In this document: in pieces, positions 5,190-7,338 of the stretch
Position numbering within the stretch: the first letter of the stretch is position 1
How the letters are laid out: each line of letters opens with the position of its first letter
Source: Aquificota bacterium
Lineage (GTDB): Bacteria > Thermosulfidibacterota > Thermosulfidibacteria > Thermosulfidibacterales > Thermosulfidibacteraceae
Assembly: GCA_015494645.1 (NCBI GenBank)
Contig: WGAU01000078.1
Location: forward strand, 1 to 7,338
Direction: 5' to 3'
Length of the DNA: 7,338 nt
The notes under the pieces: model-generated
What the model was told of the DNA's origin: nothing
What the model saw: only the letters and a program-made list of their open reading frames with translations
The model's database searches: none
Position numbers and translations under genes: made by a program

Positions 5190-7338
5190 AAAGCAGATCT
5201 TGCAGATCTGACAGGTTGAAAGGCTTAGGCAAGAACACCACCCTATCAGAAACACCTATAAGCTCCAGTTTCATAAGCTCATCCGCCCTCCCAGAGATAA
5301 TTACCGCCTTAGCTTTGGGATACATTCTCAAAGCTCTCTCAACGAGGCTTGATCCCCTGCCGTCAGGCAAGAAAAGATCTGCCACCACAAGACCCAAGTC
5401 ATCCCCTACCTGAGAAAGAGCCTCTATCCCTTCCTTAACTGTTGAACACACCTTCACATCGTAGCCCCTTGCCGACAGATAATCCCTTATAAGCTTGGCA
5501 AGCTGCACATTGTCCTCAACCACCACAACACTACCCCTACCAATAGCTACCTTTTTATCTGGTTTCTCCTCTCTGAACTTCCCTTTGCTTTCATCTTCCG
5601 AAGTGGCCTCGGGCAAGTATATAGTAAACTTGGTTCCTTTACCTACCTTGCTCTCAACCTTCACCGTTCCACCGTGTTCCTTTACTATGCCGTAAACCTG
5701 AGAGAGCCCAAGCCCAGTTCCCTTCTCACCCTTCGTGGTAAAGAAAGGATCAAAAATCTTCTCAAGATGATCCGGCTCAATACCCACCCCTGTATCGGAA
5801 ACCTCCACAACAACAAAAGACCTTTCCCCTTCTCTCTCCTTTCTCAAAGTGAATCTTAATTCCCCACCTGAAGGCATGGCATCCCTCGCATTCACAGCCA
5901 AATTTAGAAAAACCTGCTGAAGACGAGAAGCACTTCCGTAAACGGGATAGGAACCATCTCCCGAATCCTGATAGATGATCCTGATGTCCTTGGGAAAAGT
6001 TCTTCCTATAAACTTTATAAACTCTTTCAGAAAGGGCTTCATATCAAAAACCTGCTTCTCAGAAGAAGAAGCACGGGCAAAGTCCAGAAGCTGCCTTATA
6101 AGCTCTGCCGCTTTAAAGGACTGCTCTTCAATTATCCCCACTAACCTCTTAACATGGTCGGGATCGTAATCTTTGCCTTCCTTTATAAGCTGGGCATAAC
6201 CGATGATCACATTGAGTATGTTATTGAAATCATGGGCTATACCTCCCGCAAGAAGTCCCAAGCTCTCCATCCTTTGGGCTATCATCAACTGATTTTGTGT
6301 AGCCACCTCCTCCGTAATGTCCTCTATCTCCACAACACAGCCCGATATATCCTCAACCTGATATGGATAAGCTCTTATGTTAACTATCCTCTCCAACCTT
6401 GCACCATCTGGACGAACCACCTCAACCACGTTCTTACCGTAAGAAATCTCCCTATCCTTAGCGAGAGTCTCCTCCATAAGCTCCTTGATCCAAGGATTCA
6501 GCCTCAAAATCTCCTCAGCATTCTCGCTTCCCAAAAGGAAAACAGCCGCTTTGCTTGAGAAAAGAGGCCTACCTTTATCGTCAAAGACTATGATGGCTTT
6601 CTTGGTTGATTTTAGTAAAGTGCTCAAAAACCATTTGGACTTGTAAAGCTCCCTTTGCGCCTGAGCTATATTGTTCATGATGGTCTTACTCTCCTTAAAA
6701 CTCAACCTTTCCTTGCCTGAAACATCCCCGGTAACTACCATACCTACCATGGAGTTAACATCGGAAACGATAAGCCTCATCAACCTCCCAAAGGCAACTA
6801 TCATGAAAGCAGAAAAAACCAAAACCGGAAATCCCAATGAAATGATAATTCTTAAGATACGATTCCAGTAAGCGCTCACGGGATACATAACAAAAATCTT
6901 CCAATCAAAACCAGCAACAGATGCAAACTTGACAACGTACTTTTCCCCTGCAAGGTCCACCGTATCAAAGCCAAAAAGGTAAGACTCCACACTTCCTAAA
7001 TTGATCCTTCTGCCTATCATGTACTGCCATTCCTTACCGAACTGAACAAGCCTGCCACCGGAGTCAACGATAAGAAGACTGAACTCACGGGGAATTGATG
7101 AAATGGTTTTATCTATGAATTTTCTTATCGGATGCTCCTCATCCATAGCCTCCTCGTAAACCACAAAGCCACTTCCTTTTATCTCTCTTACACTTCTGAC
7201 AACAATGGTATCTAAAATTGAAGAGTAATCTATACCAGAGTCCTTAAAGTTACTCACATAAAGACCTTTGAGGGGCTTATACTTGGCACCTGAAATGGAG
7301 ATAATCTTGCCTGAGATATCGGCGTAGTAAAAGACTTC
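5188..7338 (-). CDS. Membrane-anchored hybrid histidine kinase (Cache-PAS-HisKA-HATPase-REC), N-terminus off the window
   Basis: This is a two-component sensor that would autophosphorylate on His and pass the phosphate to its own receiver. Coding runs open to the right edge (716 residues visible). The GTG at 7257 is not a real start, because in-frame upstream codons continue a coherent sensor sequence. In order: a Cache-like extracytoplasmic sensor to about base 6870, ending in a Trp-Lys-Ile-Phe-Val segment; a transmembrane helix near 6858-6787; a coiled linker; a PAS-like domain near 6627-6313; and HisKA with the GGIAHDFNN H-box (His at 6234-6232). The HATPase_c domain (about 5940-5608) has the N-box LNLAVNARDA, the G1 box DTGVGI, and G2 TGLGLSQVYGIVKEHGG. 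A charged linker follows, then a receiver (5535-5188) with acidic pair Glu-Asp, phosphoacceptor Asp in VVADLFLPDG (5379-5377), Ser-Gly, and Lys in FLPKPF. It has no output domain, so signalling would need an Hpt or separate regulator, not visible. Ligand unknown. Confidence 0.9.
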   Translation of the reverse strand, partial: EVFYYADISGKIISISGAKYKPLKGLYVSNFKDSGIDYSSILDTIVVRSVREIKGSGFVVYEEAMDEEHPIRKFIDKTISSIPREFSLLIVDSGGRLVQFGKEWQYMIGRRINLGSVESYLFGFDTVDLAGEKYVVKFASVAGFDWKIFVMYPVSAYWNRILRIIISLGFPVLVFSAFMIVAFGRLMRLIVSDVNSMVGMVVTGDVSGKERLSFKESKTIMNNIAQAQRELYKSKWFLSTLLKSTKKAIIVFDDKGRPLFSSKAAVFLLGSENAEEILRLNPWIKELMEETLAKDREISYGKNVVEVVRPDGARLERIVNIRAYPYQVEDISGCVVEIEDITEEVATQNQLMIAQRMESLGLLAGGIAHDFNNILNVIIGYAQLIKEGKDYDPDHVKRLVGIIEEQSFKAAELIRQLLDFARASSSEKQVFDMKPFLKEFIKFIGRTFPKDIRIIYQDSGDGSYPVYGSASRLQQVFLNLAVNARDAMPSGGELRFTLRKEREGERSFVVVEVSDTGVGIEPDHLEKIFDPFFTTKGEKGTGLGLSQVYGIVKEHGGTVKVESKVGKGTKFTIYLPEATSEDESKGKFREEKPDKKVAIGRGSVVVVEDNVQLAKLIRDYLSARGYDVKVCSTVKEGIEALSQVGDDLGLVVADLFLPDGRGSSLVERALRMYPKAKAVIISGRADELMKLELIGVSDRVVFLPKPFNLSDLQDLL

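Noticed and set aside
5192..5212. Direct repeat GCAGATCT near the kinase 3' end
   Set aside because: It encodes Leu-Gln-Asp-Leu-Gln-Asp-Leu-Leu at the end of the receiver helix; codon repetition explains it, and it has too few copies for a repeat element.
6154..6558. A 134-codon plus-strand open frame antisense to the kinase
   Set aside because: It mirrors the HisKA/PAS coding region and has no ribosome site or recognisable features.
7255..7257. GTG at 7257 as the kinase start
   Set aside because: The frame stays open for 27 more codons to the window edge and encodes plausible sensor-domain sequence; starting here would remove part of the sensor and any first membrane helix.

Overview
The window reads as an ordinary, densely packed bacterial chromosome segment, probably from a thermophile of the Aquificota, Thermodesulfobacteriota or a similar deep-branching group. 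This rests on the K/E-rich proteins, heavy use of AGG/AGA and ATA codons, genes packed with 1-bp and longer overlaps, and the pairing of an Nfn-type flavoprotein with an LL-diaminopimelate aminotransferase. The lineage is inference only; no rRNA or other marker is present. No mobile element, CRISPR array, tRNA or rRNA was seen.

Layout. Positions 1-815 on the minus strand hold the N-terminal part of an MltD-type lytic transglycosylase with a signal peptide; its C-terminus lies off the left edge. A 109-bp divergent promoter region follows. Its two -35 boxes lie back to back inside a perfect 12-bp palindrome (848-859). To the right, on the plus strand, runs a compact operon: nfnA (925-1776), nfnB (1776-3191), dapL (3191-4342) and a small exported TPR-like protein (4299-4832). 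From the right edge, on the minus strand, come a membrane-anchored hybrid histidine kinase (7338-5188, N-terminus off the window) and queD (5178-4813). The two gene groups converge and their last genes overlap by 20 bp.

How the genes fit together. NfnA and NfnB together form the electron-bifurcating NADH-dependent reduced ferredoxin:NADP+ oxidoreductase (also annotated SudB/SudA), which balances NAD(H), NADP(H) and ferredoxin pools. DapL makes LL-diaminopimelate for lysine and peptidoglycan by one transamination, and the diaminopimelate route consumes NADPH at DapB, so linkage to an NADPH source is plausible. MltD cleaves peptidoglycan, so the divergent promoter region separates a wall-cleaving enzyme from an operon containing a wall-precursor enzyme. 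The kinase/queD pair joins a Cache-sensing signalling protein to an enzyme of 7-deazaguanine (queuosine) synthesis, with no obvious functional link.

The most noteworthy signals are the palindromic back-to-back promoters with a probably leaderless mltD transcript, the tight nfnAB-dapL linkage, the unassigned exported TPR protein whose start lies inside dapL, and a perfect 10-bp-stem hairpin at the convergent junction. I do not see convincing evidence for a new biological system here.
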